Assembly (NCBI GenBank): GCA_000431535.1
Contig: HF991822.1
Location: forward strand, 77,164 to 141,163
Direction of reading: 5' to 3'
From: Clostridium sp. CAG:678
GTDB lineage: Bacteria > Bacillota > Clostridia > Oscillospirales > Acutalibacteraceae
DNA: 64,000 nt
Both the position numbers and the translations under genes were made by a program. The notes under the pieces were generated by a model. That model was not told where the DNA came from and made no database searches. It saw only the letters and a program-made list of their open reading frames with translations. This document shows positions 62,937 through 64,000 of the stretch, piece after piece. The first letter of the stretch is position 1. Each line of letters begins with the position of its first letter.

Positions 62937-64000
62937 ATGAAAACAAAAAAAGCAGTCGCTGTGCTTATGTCTGCGCTCATAATCCTTTCGTCCTTAGCAG
63001 TCGGCGGTTTTACTGCCTCAGCGTCAACCTATTCGGTTGAACAGCTTGAGACGCTTTGCGAAACGTATGAGCAAAAGATGAACGGCAGCGCATATACAAA
63101 TATGCAGGCTGCTTACGATGCGTGGTATGATGCCCAGGCATATCTGGTTGGCGTTCAGGCAGGTATGGCTGATCCCCAGGATGTGGATACTTATTATACC
63201 GCGCTTGAAACGGCTATCAATAATATGGAACCATGGCAGGCGGTTTCCACGCAGGATGTGCAGCCTACATTCAACAATGAGGCAACCGGAACTGCATATG
63301 ACGGCTATATGCATGACGGATTTGACTACACAACGAATCTGCTGTATTTTGCTGCGTGCCCAAGTTATTCTACAAATGATACAAATGCGGATGTAATCAT
63401 CGATATGTATTATCCGAATGCGGTTATGATGTATGACGGTATTGAATCGCATACACCTACCATGCCGATTATGGCGCTTGCTTCCAAAAGCACCAGCAGC
63501 GCCAGATATATCTATCAGTTATATCCTGCAGAATCCGCTGAGAGCAATGCCGACAATCCGTATTTCAGGCTCACTGAGAACTGGCACGGCGTAAGCACTG
63601 ACGGCGTAGATCATACTGCCTGCTGGCAGTGGACCATGGATGAAGCCAATGTAAACGGAACGCCTCAGGGGTTCGCCGGAGCATCCAGCACGGATAATCG
63701 TTTGGGGCTTTATAGAAGCGGCGCGTCATTTTGGGCTGATCCAAGCGTCGCTGCAATGGCAAACGGTATGCAGTTTGTCGGCAGTATGGATTCCGGCACC
63801 TATTCTGCTGCTTATAATCTGGATTGGTACAGACTGACAGGGGACGGCGCTGATGATTCTAAAATTTTCAGCAATACAAGCGCAACGATTTATGTGGTAA
63901 ATTATAAGGCTTTGCTTGATGCCATTGACGGCGCAGGCCTTGAGAATATCACCTCTTACAGTTATTCCGGCGCAACGGCACTGATCAGTGCGGTTCAGAC
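62937..64000 (+). CDS. Large secreted protein, N-terminal part (runs off right edge)
   Basis: 354 codons are visible and the frame is open at the edge. Residues 1-~29 are a clear signal peptide: MKTKKA, hydrophobic VLMSALIILSSLAVGG, cut near FTASAST. The next ~60 residues (YSVEQLETLCETYEQKM ... AYDAWYDAQAYLVG) form a helical module like the FIVAR-type repeats of extracellular clostridial proteins. The rest is rich in Tyr, Asn, Thr and Asp, as in surface or sugar-binding proteins. I do not recognise the family. GGAAAGGATG lies upstream of ATG 62937. Export to the cell surface is likely; anchoring cannot be judged without the C-terminus. Confidence 0.75.
   Translation, partial: MKTKKAVAVLMSALIILSSLAVGGFTASASTYSVEQLETLCETYEQKMNGSAYTNMQAAYDAWYDAQAYLVGVQAGMADPQDVDTYYTALETAINNMEPWQAVSTQDVQPTFNNEATGTAYDGYMHDGFDYTTNLLYFAACPSYSTNDTNADVIIDMYYPNAVMMYDGIESHTPTMPIMALASKSTSSARYIYQLYPAESAESNADNPYFRLTENWHGVSTDGVDHTACWQWTMDEANVNGTPQGFAGASSTDNRLGLYRSGASFWADPSVAAMANGMQFVGSMDSGTYSAAYNLDWYRLTGDGADDSKIFSNTSATIYVVNYKALLDAIDGAGLENITSYSYSGATALISAVQ

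Overview
The window comes from a spore-forming-lineage Firmicute, most likely a gut or rumen Clostridia of the Oscillospiraceae/Ruminococcaceae type. The evidence is a spoIIGA-sigE pair with a sigE pro-sequence, strong GGAGG ribosome sites, a SAM-I (S-box) riboswitch, a CIRCE-controlled groESL operon, an IspH-ribosomal S1 fusion and a PyrB/PyrI pair. Most of it is housekeeping chromosome. I see no transposase, phage gene or CRISPR array.

Layout. 1-1974: argC-argJ (minus; argJ cut by the left edge) behind an ARG-box-like site. 2179-7223: small XRE regulator, PHP phosphatase, tRNA-Asp and tRNA-Thr, glutamate dehydrogenase, a membrane M28 peptidase and a DUF6512 membrane protein. 7280-7656: tRNA-Ser(GCT) followed by a structured repeat that repeats the tRNA 3' end. 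7866-10083: FAD/Rieske oxidoreductase and an EFR1-type flavodoxin-ferredoxin. 10140-15824: a GH2 glycosidase divergent from an L-arabinose operon (FGGY kinase, araA, araD). 15924-22202: SDR/zinc-ribbon fusion, riboswitch-controlled metK, and a translationally coupled GH4-PfkB-TtcA operon. 22347-32370: a nine-gene pyrimidine operon (pyrC-carA-carB-pyrK-pyrD-pyrF-pyrE-pyrB-pyrI) holding every enzyme from bicarbonate to UMP. 32392-34484: zinc-ribbon protein, SigH-like sigma factor, YchF. 34631-39158: ilvB-ilvN-leuC-leuD plus an unknown gene, with a palindrome over the promoter.

39165-39594 is the least explained stretch. A terminator hairpin is present twice as an exact 22-bp direct repeat, and the 386 bp between the copies hold a series of nested stems ending in their own terminator. 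It looks like a structured RNA or small non-autonomous element that landed in, or duplicated, the terminator. 39700-44174: an overlapping run of S24/S26 peptidase, ABC exporter, GH2 glycosidase and cyclophilin. 44239-45797: spoIIGA-sigE behind a promoter with a 21-bp spacer and a 0A-box-like site, as at the Spo0A-activated spoIIG promoter of Bacillus. 45832-55886: DUF378, manA, ABC-F, BaiN-type flavoprotein, cmk-plsC-ispH/rpsA, flavodoxin reductase, Tam-like methyltransferase and DUF4364. 55932-60461: DUF1858, TrmK, Nif3-like, RqcH, ispD, ispF, almost all overlapping. 60590-62657: groES-groEL. 62937 to the right edge: N-terminal part of a large secreted protein.

Together the genes describe a cell that makes its own arginine, pyrimidines and branched-chain amino acids, uses plant-type sugars (arabinose and GH2/GH4 substrates), makes isoprenoids by the MEP route and carries early sporulation regulators. 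Positions of promoters, hairpins and starts were read by eye from the sequence. No database search or folding program was run.
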